Shown in pieces: positions 53,407 through 61,758 of a DNA stretch of 64,000 nt. The number at the start of each line of letters is the position of its first letter. The first letter of the stretch is position 1. Both the position numbers and the translations under genes were made by a program. The notes under the pieces were generated by a model. That model searched no databases and was not told the DNA's origin. It saw only the letters and a list, made by a program, of their open reading frames with translations. Source of the stretch: Georgenia daeguensis (GTDB lineage Bacteria; Actinomycetota; Actinomycetes; Actinomycetales; Actinomycetaceae); contig NZ_BAABBA010000019.1 in the NCBI RefSeq assembly GCF_039537705.1, positions 1-64,000 of the forward strand, read 5' to 3'.

Positions 53407-53811
53407 CTAGTCGGCGGGGTTCATTTCGGCGAGGAACGTCCTGGCTAGTGCCATCCATTCCTGTGGTGTGGCGCCCTCCGCCCGGATCGCGAGGTACTCC
53501 TGCGGGTCCAGGCCCATCGGGGACGGGTTGAGCGGCTGTTGGTCGTAACCATGGAACGGCGATGTCCGCTTCACCTCCCACAGGAGCTCACGTGCCTGCG
53601 AGATCCGTCCGTCCGCGGACCCGCCGACCTTGAAACGAGGGAAGTACTCAGGATTGCGAGATGCTGGCGGCCAATCCCGCCATGCCTTGTAGAAGGCGCC
53701 CTCCCACTGGTGATGTGCCCATCTGAAGGGACCGTCGAACCCGACCGCAACCAATCCTGCGAGCAACCCCTCCGCTACGTTTCGAAGCCGCTGCTGTTTA
53801 TTCATCGACAT
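53407..53811 (-). CDS. Unknown cargo protein
   Basis: 134 residues from ATG 53811 (ATG 53805 is also in frame), convergent with lsr2. The N-terminal NVAEGLLAGLVAVGFDGPFRWAHHQWEGAF is moderately hydrophobic; the rest is soluble: LWEVKRTSPFHGYDQQPLNPSP, EWMALARTFLAEM. No recognised family. Confidence 0.55.
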   Translation of the reverse strand: MSMNKQQRLRNVAEGLLAGLVAVGFDGPFRWAHHQWEGAFYKAWRDWPPASRNPEYFPRFKVGGSADGRISQARELLWEVKRTSPFHGYDQQPLNPSPMGLDPQEYLAIRAEGATPQEWMALARTFLAEMNPAD

Positions 53812-53956
53812 GAGTCCAGTTTGGCCGGGGTCTGGTGGAACTGTCCTGCAGCTGGCCGAGGGGGAGTTCTGGAACTCTCTCCTCGACGTCCTGTCCGCTG
53901 GCCGCTGGAGTAGCCGCAACGGTGTCCAGATTTGTTGCTTACTGACGACCTGCCCG

Positions 53957-54754
53957 TCACGACGTCATTGGTGAGGGGTCGTACGGCTCGTAGCGCCGGA
54001 CGGTGCTTGGGCCGCGCCTGGACCTGAGGGTCAGGCCGTGGATCGTGCGGGTGCTCACCTCTGTGCCATCGGCAAGCCATACCCGGCACTCCGAGCTGCG
54101 GCGCCATGTTTCCTCTTCCGCGCGGCCGTTGCGCGCGGCTTCGAGGATCTCGCGGATTTTCGATCGGGTGGGCGCATCGTCAGCGCTGAGCTCGAAGCGG
54201 CAACCGTCGTGTCCGAGTCCCAGGATCACTTCGTCCGGGCCGACGACGATCGACAGCGGGATCGCGTGCTGGTTGTTCGGCACCACCTGGACTGCGCGCA
54301 GGCGCGGAGCCAGCTGTGTTTCGTTGACGCGTGCGCTGGGTCGCACGGATTCACAGAAGTCGTCGATCATGTTCCAGAGCGCCGCCGGGCCGGGCCGCTC
54401 GCCCTCGACGTCCGCGGGGGTGGGCTCTGAGAGGGGCGAACGGCTGTTGGCCGGTGTGTGGGTTGACGTCCACCCGGCAGAACGGGCGAAGTCCGAGAGG
54501 AATCGGCGCAGTTCAGACTCCGTTCGTGAGGAGACCTCGAGCTCCATCTCGTCACTGACGTAATGCACGATCGCATGTACCGCGCCATCAAGGTCGCCGC
54601 GCCGCAATGCGGAGATCCCGGCGTCCGCGATCGGATCCCACTCATCGTTGGGCCGGTCGTCGTCGTGCCAATCCCCGCGGTTCCAGAACGCGTTGAACTC
54701 ACGCCGGAACCGGCCAACAAGCACAGCGTCGTTCCTGTCCGACCCGTCGCTCAT
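53957..54754 (-). CDS. Unknown cargo protein
   Basis: 265 residues. The start at ATG 54754 has AGGGGAG upstream; the earlier in-frame ATG at 54811 does not. The acidic N-terminal half has RREFNAFWNRGDWHDDDRPNDEWDPIADAG and ISALRRGDLDGAVHAIVHYV. A C-terminal domain reads IPLSIVVGPDEVILGLGHDGCRFEL and ends SPMTS. No family recognised. It is followed on the same strand by the 53.4-kb gene. Confidence 0.6.
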   Translation of the reverse strand: MSDGSDRNDAVLVGRFRREFNAFWNRGDWHDDDRPNDEWDPIADAGISALRRGDLDGAVHAIVHYVSDEMELEVSSRTESELRRFLSDFARSAGWTSTHTPANSRSPLSEPTPADVEGERPGPAALWNMIDDFCESVRPSARVNETQLAPRLRAVQVVPNNQHAIPLSIVVGPDEVILGLGHDGCRFELSADDAPTRSKIREILEAARNGRAEEETWRRSSECRVWLADGTEVSTRTIHGLTLRSRRGPSTVRRYEPYDPSPMTS

Positions 54755-54820
54755 GGTCACTCCCCTTGGTGTTGCTCGTGGCGGCCGCGAAGCCCGGTCA
54801 TGAACTTTCACCGGTCCCCG

Positions 54821-55303
54821 CTACGGGCGTTCCTCGTCGACGTCGTCCTCTCCCCGCCGGACCTCAGAGGAACCCTGCATGCCTGCACTCCGCGTGATGA
54901 GGTCGTACGTCTCAACGATCGGTGTCTCCACCAACGGCAGCCTGATCCGCTTGCCGTCCTGAAGGTCCATCTGGAGCACCGTGCTCCATGCCAGTCGCCC
55001 GGCGTCTCCGTGGACGGACTTGATGCTGGCGTAGGGGATGCGTCGAGTCCGCAGCGGGGACGACAGTGCAAGCTCGGTCGGCCATAGCTCGATCCGGCGC
55101 GGACTGAACCGGATGATCAAAAAGGCGGCAGACAACGCAAGAGGGGCGACAGTAATGAGCTCGCCACCGCTCACGAACGTCCAAACCCCGAGCCCTACGA
55201 GCGTGACGATGCCGACTGCGAGAAGCACGCGGTTGCGCCACGACAGCGGCGGGGTCCTCAAAATCCGAGCCGAGTCATCCGGCGAGTCCGACACCGCTCC
55301 CAT
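54821..55303 (-). CDS. Small membrane protein with a PH-like domain
   Basis: 160 residues. Two membrane segments at about residues 23-45 and 48-66 (VLLAVGIVTLVGLGVWTFV and TVAPLALSAAFLIIRF) precede RRIELWPTELALSSPLRTRRIPYASIKSVHG, the pattern of a bacterial pleckstrin-homology domain. The tail is acidic. It lies 66 bp upstream of the preceding unknown gene, so they may form one transcript. Function unknown. Confidence 0.65.
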   Translation of the reverse strand: MGAVSDSPDDSARILRTPPLSWRNRVLLAVGIVTLVGLGVWTFVSGGELITVAPLALSAAFLIIRFSPRRIELWPTELALSSPLRTRRIPYASIKSVHGDAGRLAWSTVLQMDLQDGKRIRLPLVETPIVETYDLITRSAGMQGSSEVRRGEDDVDEERP

Positions 55304-55671
55304 GCGGGGACTCTTCCAGACACACGGATGTTTCGATTGGCGTTTGCTCGCGCCATGCGCCAGCTACAGGTGTTCGGATGCGGCGTGGACAGGACCGGCT
55401 GAGTCCGTCGGCTAAGCGCGCGCGGAAGGCCGTCGAAAAACATTCGTCCCTGTGACTCGCGCTGTCACGGCTGGAGGCGGTCGCCACGGCAGCGTTCCAA
55501 ACAATCGCAAACTCCATCTAGAGGTGCTCGCTCTAAGACCGGAGCATGCGCCCAGCCCCGTACTCTGCCCGGGCCGATACTGTCGAGTCGGTTGACCTTC
55601 GGACAAGGTCCGATTTGTGGGCGCTAGTCGCTTCGTCATTGGCATGCTGTCCGCCTGGAGTTGGAGGCACT
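55304..55671. other. Gene-poor interval in the cargo region
   Basis: 368 bp between divergent genes. I see no credible gene here; the short open frames are shadows without ribosome binding sites. It should contain the promoters of the leftward membrane protein and the rightward kinase. Confidence 0.5.
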
Positions 55672-56634
55672 TTGCGCGGTGGATCACTTGCGACTACTGA
55701 GGTGGAGGCGGTCTGCCGGGAATGGGTGGGCCCCGATTTGCAGCTGCGCTCTGCGGTCGAACTTCGTGGTGGTTCGTACAACACGACGTATCGCCTCGAA
55801 GTGTCAGACGGGACTCGCGCTGTGCTTCGGGTAGCTCCGCCAGTCGATGAGCAGCGGCCGTCAGAGCGTCATCTGATGCGGAACGAGTACGCCAGTGTTC
55901 CGTTCCTGCGTCCGGTCGCTGACGTTATGCCCACAACCCTGATGGCTGACTTCACCCACCGGATCATCGGGCGGGACTACGTGATCCAGTCGTACCTCGA
56001 GGGCGTCCCGGCCTCCAACGTTCTCGGTTCGTGGAGCGAAACCGCGCAGGCGCAGCTGTGGCGCGGCATTGGTCAGACCCTCGCTAGAATCCATGCGATC
56101 AAGTCGGACCACTTCGGGCGCGTGATGGCTCCGACCACAGGTCGGTGGAGCGACTGCCTCGTTACGGGGTTCGAACTGATCGCGCGCGGCTGTGACGAGC
56201 TCGGGATCGACGGCTCCGACCTCCGCTATGTGGCCGACCTGGCGGCGGCGAGTTCGGAGGTCCTGGATGTCGTTAGTACCGGAAGCCTGCTTCACGGCGA
56301 TCTCATCCCGGCGAACGTCATGGTGGACCCGGATGACCCAGGTCGAGGTGTCATCGGCATCTTCGACTGCGACCGCACCTGGTGGGGCGATCCACTGGCC
56401 GACTGGACGCTTATCTTCGTCGAGCGACTACCACCGGTGCACCGGGAGTCTTTCTGGGACGGGTACGGCGAGACCCCTACCCAAAGCGACGAAGCCCGCC
56501 GTCGAAGGGCGTTCTACCGTGCTCGGTCGATCGGAGAGATCCGCCTCGAGCATGCTCGCCTGGGGAAAGACCGTCAGGCCCAGAAGACGTACGAAATGAT
56601 GTCTGCGGTAGTCGAGGAACTCGTCACAAAGTAA
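55672..56634 (+). CDS. Aminoglycoside phosphotransferase (APH)-like kinase
   Basis: About 320 residues. I suggest TTG 55672 (GGAGG four bases before) because homology starts soon after; the ORF is open from ATG 55546. The nucleotide loop GGSYNTTYRLEV, Lys region AVLRVAP, catalytic loop LLHGDLIPANVMVD (HGDxxxxN) and the metal-binding FDCDRTWWGDPLADW are all present, so it should be active. The substrate is not known: the APH/choline kinase family phosphorylates aminoglycosides, macrolides, homoserine or other alcohols. No resistance claim can be made. Confidence 0.82.
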   Translation: MRGGSLATTEVEAVCREWVGPDLQLRSAVELRGGSYNTTYRLEVSDGTRAVLRVAPPVDEQRPSERHLMRNEYASVPFLRPVADVMPTTLMADFTHRIIGRDYVIQSYLEGVPASNVLGSWSETAQAQLWRGIGQTLARIHAIKSDHFGRVMAPTTGRWSDCLVTGFELIARGCDELGIDGSDLRYVADLAAASSEVLDVVSTGSLLHGDLIPANVMVDPDDPGRGVIGIFDCDRTWWGDPLADWTLIFVERLPPVHRESFWDGYGETPTQSDEARRRRAFYRARSIGEIRLEHARLGKDRQAQKTYEMMSAVVEELVTK

Positions 56635-56773
56635 GTGTCTATAGCTGCCGACATTGGTTAACAACATGACTGTCGGCGTCGAGCGGAACGTGTAGTGGCG
56701 CTGTAACCCTGTGACGGTTGTCCGCAAAAGTTGAGATTGGCCGGCATCGAATCTTCTGTTGGCGGAGTCTCAC

Positions 56774-57193
56774 TTAGCCGAGGGCGAGCGCAGTCACATC
56801 GCGAGCGACCTGCGAAAGCTGCTCGCCGGGCTCAAGGGTGATGTCGCCGATCGCTCGCCAGCCTTGGTTGTCCCAGTCAGACCGATCGTCGCGCACGATC
56901 ACGGTCAGGCGAACATGCCCATATTCGTGACGTGCCTCAATCGTGAGGTTCTGCTCCAGCGACTCCCAGCTGCGGGTGTCGTGCCACCCACGCCAGTCCT
57001 TTTCGAGTCCTTCGAAGAACTCGGCGAGATCGCGAAAGCCGATCGGATAATTTCCGATCACTCGAGTTGTCGCGGTTAGGCCCTCCAACTGGAGAGTCGC
57101 TATGAGCACAGCAGGTGTCCCGTCGTAACCCTTGGCGGTCAGCAACAGGTGCTCAGTGGGCGATCCGATTCGTACGGTGGGGATGCCGGACAT
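56774..57193 (-). CDS. Unknown protein (DUF6228-like)
   Basis: 139 residues, beta-rich. IGNYPIGFRDLAEFFEGLEKDWRGWHDTRSWESLEQNLTIEARHEYGHVRLTVIV is characteristic of an actinobacterial family that I recall as DUF6228, often found near polymorphic toxins as an immunity-like protein. Its start shares one base with the stop of the membrane protein gene upstream (TGATG), so the two are co-translated. Confidence 0.65.
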   Translation of the reverse strand: MSGIPTVRIGSPTEHLLLTAKGYDGTPAVLIATLQLEGLTATTRVIGNYPIGFRDLAEFFEGLEKDWRGWHDTRSWESLEQNLTIEARHEYGHVRLTVIVRDDRSDWDNQGWRAIGDITLEPGEQLSQVARDVTALALG

Positions 57194-58044
57194 CAGGTCG
57201 CCGCCGCAGGGGCGCCGCCCGGCTGCGGTCCCCGTCTACCGATGAGGCGACCAAGCGCTGAAACTAGGGCGAGCAGTGAGGACACGCCGGCCGCCCACAG
57301 GGCAAGGCCAACGTCTTCCGCCCTCGTCTCCGCGGTACCGGCAGGTCGAGCTTGATGCGGTGCATCAGGCGGGTACTCCACCGTCAAGTGGCCGCCCGGG
57401 GCAAAAACGGCCTCCTCAACGACGTCCTCGGCACGGACACGAGCGGTAACCGCCGTGCCGGCGTCGACAAACCTGACGACAAGCTCGCGGTCGCCAAGAC
57501 CGAGCCACCCGTCATCCCAAGCCAGTACCTCGGCATGCGCTGTCGCCATGTCCCCGCGAAACGGCTCCTCCGCATGCCACGTCCACAGCGAAACTCCGGC
57601 GAACACCACGCCGAGGACGGCAAAGACAGCGATAAGGCTGACCGGTACAAGCGGATCATGGCCCCGTCGCCGCCACCCGGGCATCTCCGGCGATCCGACG
57701 TGGCGCCCCGACCTTCTCCTCCCCGCTCCCGACACCACTTCATCCGGGCCCAGGCCCATTACCCACAACACACCAAGAACTAGAACCGCGTAGATCGCCC
57801 ACACGGCCACGGCCGCGAGCCCGACCATGGCGCCGTCAAAGAACGCGTCCTCCACGCTGCCTTGTGTCACGGCCGCACCTAGCGCCCCGGCCCCACCAGC
57901 AGCACCAGCGAACGCGAACATTCCCACCAAGAAGCGCATCGGTACACGTCCACCGGAGGCTTCACCAGCGAGATACAGCCGGCACGGCGCCACGAGAAAC
58001 ACCCAGCGCAGTACCGCGACCGCTCGCGCCGACAGCCCCCTCAT
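57193..58044 (-). CDS. Membrane protein (DUF3592-like)
   Basis: 283 residues from ATG 58044; an in-frame ATG at 58194 would add 50 unlikely residues. About five membrane segments: VAVLRWVFLVAPCRLYLAG, MRFLVGMFAFAGAAGGAGA, AVWAIYAVLVLGVLWVMGLG, VSLIAVFAVLGVVFAGVSLW and a last one near the C-terminus. The extracytoplasmic part LVVRFVDAGTAVTARVRAED and LTVEYPPDAPHQARP resembles DUF3592. It is co-translated with the DUF6228-like protein, suggesting a joint role. Confidence 0.65.
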   Translation of the reverse strand: MRGLSARAVAVLRWVFLVAPCRLYLAGEASGGRVPMRFLVGMFAFAGAAGGAGALGAAVTQGSVEDAFFDGAMVGLAAVAVWAIYAVLVLGVLWVMGLGPDEVVSGAGRRRSGRHVGSPEMPGWRRRGHDPLVPVSLIAVFAVLGVVFAGVSLWTWHAEEPFRGDMATAHAEVLAWDDGWLGLGDRELVVRFVDAGTAVTARVRAEDVVEEAVFAPGGHLTVEYPPDAPHQARPAGTAETRAEDVGLALWAAGVSSLLALVSALGRLIGRRGPQPGGAPAAAT

Positions 58045-58452
58045 ACGAGCGGTCCGTTCGGCCCGTCGCCCAGGCACCGCCACCGTAGGCGAGCTCGTCT
58101 CTCGTTCAGCACACACCAAGTCTGATGCACCGCTGTGCCGGAAACCTGCGATTCCGACGGCAGGTAGACGGATATCAAAGGCGCGGTTCCTCATGACGAC
58201 AAGGCCGCGTGATCATCGCAGTTACAGCCGTCCGGAACCGTTCATTTCCTCGGACGGCGCGGCGTGGAAATGTCTTAGGAGAGGCGGCCGTTGAGCCAGC
58301 TGATAGCCCAGCACATCAGGTATCGCAGACCCGGGAGCCCGCGCAATGTGGGAGAAGAGTCTGTAGGGACGTCGGCGTCTTAGTGGCGATGAACGTTTTC
58401 ACTGGCGGATGACCTCGCACATCATGAACCAGTCGGCATCACTCGCCTCTCA
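58045..58452. other. Intergenic region without a recognised gene
   Basis: About 400 bp before the next leftward gene. It contains no gene I can support, and no tRNA 3' end repeat or integrase remnant. Should hold a promoter for the leftward membrane protein gene. Confidence 0.45.
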
Positions 58453-59091
58453 TCAGTCGCCCTCGCCCGGGAGTTCGATGTCGCGGGCGATCGGGAGTAC
58501 CTCGAGGCCGCCTGACCGCAGCGTGTCGGGCAGAGCCACGTCGCTGCTGAGGTACAGGGAGTCGTGGTAGAGCGGGCAAGCCAGCAGGAAGGCGCCGTCG
58601 TGCGGCCACAGGAAGACGGGCATCCTCGGTTGCATGAGGTCGGCGGCTCGCTCGACGAGCCAGGAGAGCGGGGCGGTGTGCAGGACATAGTCGTGCCGGG
58701 CAAGTACGGCGACGTGCGGCGGGGCCACTTCCGGGACGAGGTCGGCTGTCTCTTCGGCGTAGCCCTCCCAGAGGAAGAAGTAGCAGCGTTCCGGCGTCGA
58801 GGTGGCGGCCGAGAGCAGGTCCACGAGTCGCACCAGCGTGGCCGAGGGAACGACCGCGAACGGTGCGCTGAGCTCCTGCCGCAGAGCTGCGTCGAGCCGG
58901 CTGACGATGGCCGACCAGCGCAGGTCGGCAGTGAGAGGCATGCCCGCGAGCAACGCGAGTTCCCGCCAGGTCATCACCGTGCCCGCCGGTCCGTCCGCAG
59001 GAAGGAACAAGCGTGACGTCGTCTCATGGCAATCGGTGGTGAAGGCGGCGACGCGAGTCTCATCGCGGCTCAAGCCCGTGGGGGTCGTCAC
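58453..59091 (-). CDS. Unknown protein
   Basis: 212 residues from GTG 59091; the 37 residues upstream in frame are Arg-rich and unlike protein. It has VVPSATLVRLVDLLSAATSTPERCYFFLWEGYAE and PLSWLVERAADLMQPRMPVFLWPHDGAFLLACPLYHDSLYLSSD. The pattern fits a family of actinobacterial proteins often found as unannotated, possibly immunity-related genes; I cannot name it. Confidence 0.6.
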   Translation of the reverse strand: MTTPTGLSRDETRVAAFTTDCHETTSRLFLPADGPAGTVMTWRELALLAGMPLTADLRWSAIVSRLDAALRQELSAPFAVVPSATLVRLVDLLSAATSTPERCYFFLWEGYAEETADLVPEVAPPHVAVLARHDYVLHTAPLSWLVERAADLMQPRMPVFLWPHDGAFLLACPLYHDSLYLSSDVALPDTLRSGGLEVLPIARDIELPGEGD

Positions 59092-59461
59092 GGCTGCAGT
59101 CTCCCAGTCACCACACCGACGATTCGAGCGTTGTGTAGCTCGCCCAGGATGAAGACTCGTGCGGGTCCTTCGCGCTGAAATCTGCTCGTTCCTTCTCACC
59201 ACCCCCCACCTGGGGCCATAACCGTTGGATTAGAGGCGCCTCGCCTCGCGTCCGTGTCGTCAAGCACCGAAGCAGCGAGCTGGGGGTGTCTTTTAGTTGG
59301 CTGGCTGCTGAAATCTGGGTCGGGGTGCATGTCCCTAGCCCGGGTGCGTTCTCCCTCTTTGCGCGTTCGATGGCCGTAGCGGTGCTGGGGGCGGCGGGCG
59401 GTCGCTTCATCAGGCTCTTTGCACTCGAGGCGCACGGTACAGTCGCGGAAGGAAGTGGGTC
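59092..59461. other. Divergent intergenic region
   Basis: 370 bp separating two divergent genes. No coding frame is credible. Both promoters are expected here, but I see no confident -35/-10 pair. Confidence 0.45.
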
Positions 59462-60214
59462 GTGATCTGCAATGGGGCACCACTTATGAGTCGGTTCCGC
59501 GCGGCATCAACCGTCGCGTCAGTGGCGGTGTTCCTCCTGGTGGCTGGATGCTCGACGGTCGAGCGCCCCCGGACGGATGGCCAAGAGGCGCGAACCGTTG
59601 ATGAAGCGCTGAAAGACGCCGAAATTGGTGACGTCGTGAGGATCCAGTCGCGATTGTTTTTCTGGCGGGACGAGGCACGGCTGTGCGATCGGCCAGCCGG
59701 GGACTCGATTCCGTCGTACTGCGGAGAACTGGACTCCCTCCTCGTGCAGGGCGTCCCGCTGGACGAGTTGGACCTGGTGGAGCAGGGCGACACTGGGGCC
59801 CTCGAGGGAGACGTTGACGTGGTCGTGAGGTTTGTCGATGAGAGGTCGGTGGATTTCGTCGAGGACGCGTCGGTCGCTGACGAGCCCGCCTCCAGCAGCT
59901 CCGCCGTGCTGGAGCCGATCTCCATCAGAGAGGCCCTCGCGAGCGTGGTACCAGGTGAGCAGGTGCGTGTTCAGGCAGTCCTGGTCACCGAGGACGACGT
60001 CCCGTTCCTGTGCGACTTGGTCGCGGACTCCGATCCCGAGCAGTGCCCCGAGCCTTCGGTGGAGATCGTCGGCGCCCCGCTCGACGAGCTTGGACTGACC
60101 GAGCGAAGCGGCGAGCTCGCTGGCGAGGTGGACATCGTCATCACCATCGAGGGGAAGACCGCGACCTTCGTCGGCCTCGGCACCGGCAGTGAGACCACGA
60201 CCCGGGAGCCATGA
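59462..60214 (+). CDS. Lipoprotein with an internal duplication
   Basis: 250 residues from GTG 59462, or 242 from ATG 59486. The lipobox LVAGC is near residue 30. Two homologous halves follow: half 1 (about 45-135, EALKDAEIGDVVRIQSRLF, LLVQGVPLDELDLVEQG, EGDVDVVVRFV) and half 2 (about 150-240, EALASVVPGEQVRVQAVLV, EIVGAPLDELGLTER, AGEVDIVITIEG), each with a Cys pair near LCD. Both halves are beta-rich. Unknown family; probably secreted and membrane-anchored. Confidence 0.72.
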   Translation: MICNGAPLMSRFRAASTVASVAVFLLVAGCSTVERPRTDGQEARTVDEALKDAEIGDVVRIQSRLFFWRDEARLCDRPAGDSIPSYCGELDSLLVQGVPLDELDLVEQGDTGALEGDVDVVVRFVDERSVDFVEDASVADEPASSSSAVLEPISIREALASVVPGEQVRVQAVLVTEDDVPFLCDLVADSDPEQCPEPSVEIVGAPLDELGLTERSGELAGEVDIVITIEGKTATFVGLGTGSETTTREP

Positions 60215-60751
60215 CACCGACACCATCAGCGCGGCCCACGTAACGCCTTCCCCCAGATGGCTGATGGCACGCAGAACCACGCCGCCTCGATCGGTGCACC
60301 TGACTGACGCAGACATCGTGCCCCGACGACGACGAATCAAGTTCGGGGGGCACATCGGAAACGTTGGCTTCTGGGACGTGCGGCGTGTGAGGCGCTGTCG
60401 AATGTGTAGACCGCCTTGCGGAAGAACCACGATTCCCCTGTAGTTCGTCGCTCATGCGCCTACATGGAGGTGGAGACTGCCCGTTCCGGCCTAGGGCGCT
60501 GCGGCAATCCGCGAGAGAGCGAAAGGGATAACTCATGGCCAGTGCCGAACGACGCTAGGCGTTCGCCGGCGTGTTCGAGCAGCGCGCGATCATGACACCG
60601 TCGCTGGCCGCGTGACCGCTGACGTCAGTTAGGTACCCACACGACAGCAGTAGTTGAGCCAGTCTCGCTGGCCTCAGCGTGTCAAGACACCCATTCCTGG
60701 GAGATGCGGTTGGAACCGGGACGCCCGTCTGGACTTGGGTATGGCGAACGA
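60215..60751. other. 537-bp region without a supported gene
   Basis: A strong ribosome-binding-like AAAGGGAT precedes ATG 60535, but the frame closes after seven codons (MASAERR). This may be a decayed gene start or a leader peptide. Otherwise the region carries no convincing gene, and the possible junction of cargo and the fructan genes lies here. Confidence 0.4.
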
Positions 60752-61693
60752 TCATTTCGTGGCGTGGATTAGTTCGTCCGCCCAGGGGGGGTTGGCTCCA
60801 GGCCGGGATACCGTGATGGCGGCGACGTCGACGCACGTCTGGAGGATTCCGTGCATGACGTCGGCACCTATCTGGGTAAGGCGTTCCCGGTTGCGCGCGC
60901 CTGTGAGATTGCACTGGACCAGGCCGTGGATGAGGGCGCCCATGAAGGAGTCGCCCGCGCCGATGGTGTCGGCGACGGCGGCGGTGGGTGCAGGGACGTG
61001 GAGCTGTCGGCCATCGAACACGGCGATCGTGCCGCCGGCGCCGAAGGTGCCGACTACCGCCCGGGGGGTGCCGACTGTGGCCCAGCGGTGCAGGACCTCG
61101 AGGGCGTCTTCGTGGGGGTACAGCCACGCGAGGTCCTCATCGCTCGCCTTGACGACGTCCGCGACACTGACGAGCTTCTCTACTTGTGCCCGGACTTGGT
61201 CGCGGTCGGGGCAGAGTGCCGGTCGGAGGTTGGGATCGTAGGTGATGGTCGCCGACGTGCGCATCGACTGGACAAGGGTGTGGACTGTGTTGGCGCCGGG
61301 AGCCAGCAGTGCCCCGATCGAGCCGATGTGGACAAGAGAGGGCGCCTCGAGCTGGGTCGTGGGGCGGGGGTCCCACCGGATGTCGAAGCTGTAGGACGCC
61401 GATCCGTCAGGGGCGAGTTGTGAGGATGCCACCGAGGTGGCCGGCGCGCTGTCCGATCCGGCGACGAGGTGGACGTTGGACTGCCGCAACCACGTCTCGA
61501 CGGCCGCCCCGGCGGCATCGCGACCGTAGGAGGTGAGCAGGTGGGGACGGTGGCCTAGCCTGCCGAGCGTGACGGCGACGTTGGCCGGGCTGCCGCCGGG
61601 GTGCTCCTGTGTGGCGCCGTCGTTCTGCTCGACGCGGTCGACGAGGGCCTCGCCAATGATGAGCACGTGTGGCGGTGGTGCGGATCCGGTCAT
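60752..61693 (-). CDS. PfkB family carbohydrate kinase, probable fructokinase
   Basis: 313 residues, ATG 61693 preceded by AAGGAG. The two PfkB signatures are present: GGSPANVAVTLGRLG near residue 35 and DTIGAGDSFMGAL with the catalytic Asp. VLIIGEALVDRV at the start and the beta-lid residues YGRDAAG are typical of fructokinases. It lies just downstream of the GH32 gene on the same strand, so fructose released from fructans is the natural substrate. Confidence 0.88.
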   Translation of the reverse strand: MTGSAPPPHVLIIGEALVDRVEQNDGATQEHPGGSPANVAVTLGRLGHRPHLLTSYGRDAAGAAVETWLRQSNVHLVAGSDSAPATSVASSQLAPDGSASYSFDIRWDPRPTTQLEAPSLVHIGSIGALLAPGANTVHTLVQSMRTSATITYDPNLRPALCPDRDQVRAQVEKLVSVADVVKASDEDLAWLYPHEDALEVLHRWATVGTPRAVVGTFGAGGTIAVFDGRQLHVPAPTAAVADTIGAGDSFMGALIHGLVQCNLTGARNRERLTQIGADVMHGILQTCVDVAAITVSRPGANPPWADELIHATK

Positions 61694-61712
61694 GTCGTCT
61701 CCTTGGACAAAG

Positions 61713-61747
61713 CCAGGGGACGGCACGCGTAGCGCACCGTCCCCTGG
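61713..61747 (-). terminator. Hairpin between the GH32 gene and the fructokinase
   Basis: An 11-bp stem CCAGGGGACGG/CCGTCCCCTGG with a 13-base loop lies between the GH32 stop and the fructokinase start. On the minus strand it is followed by GCTTTGTCC. Probably a terminator or attenuator that lowers expression of the kinase. Confidence 0.65.
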
Positions 61748-61758
61748 TGGTTGTGAGG

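Noticed and set aside
55258..55687. Short minus-strand frames in the gap before the kinase
   Set aside because: No ribosome binding sites, no recognisable domain and mutual overlap.
60555..61127. Minus-strand frame overlapping the fructokinase
   Set aside because: Arg/Pro/His-rich shadow of the PfkB gene in another frame; only its last part extends into the gene-free region.
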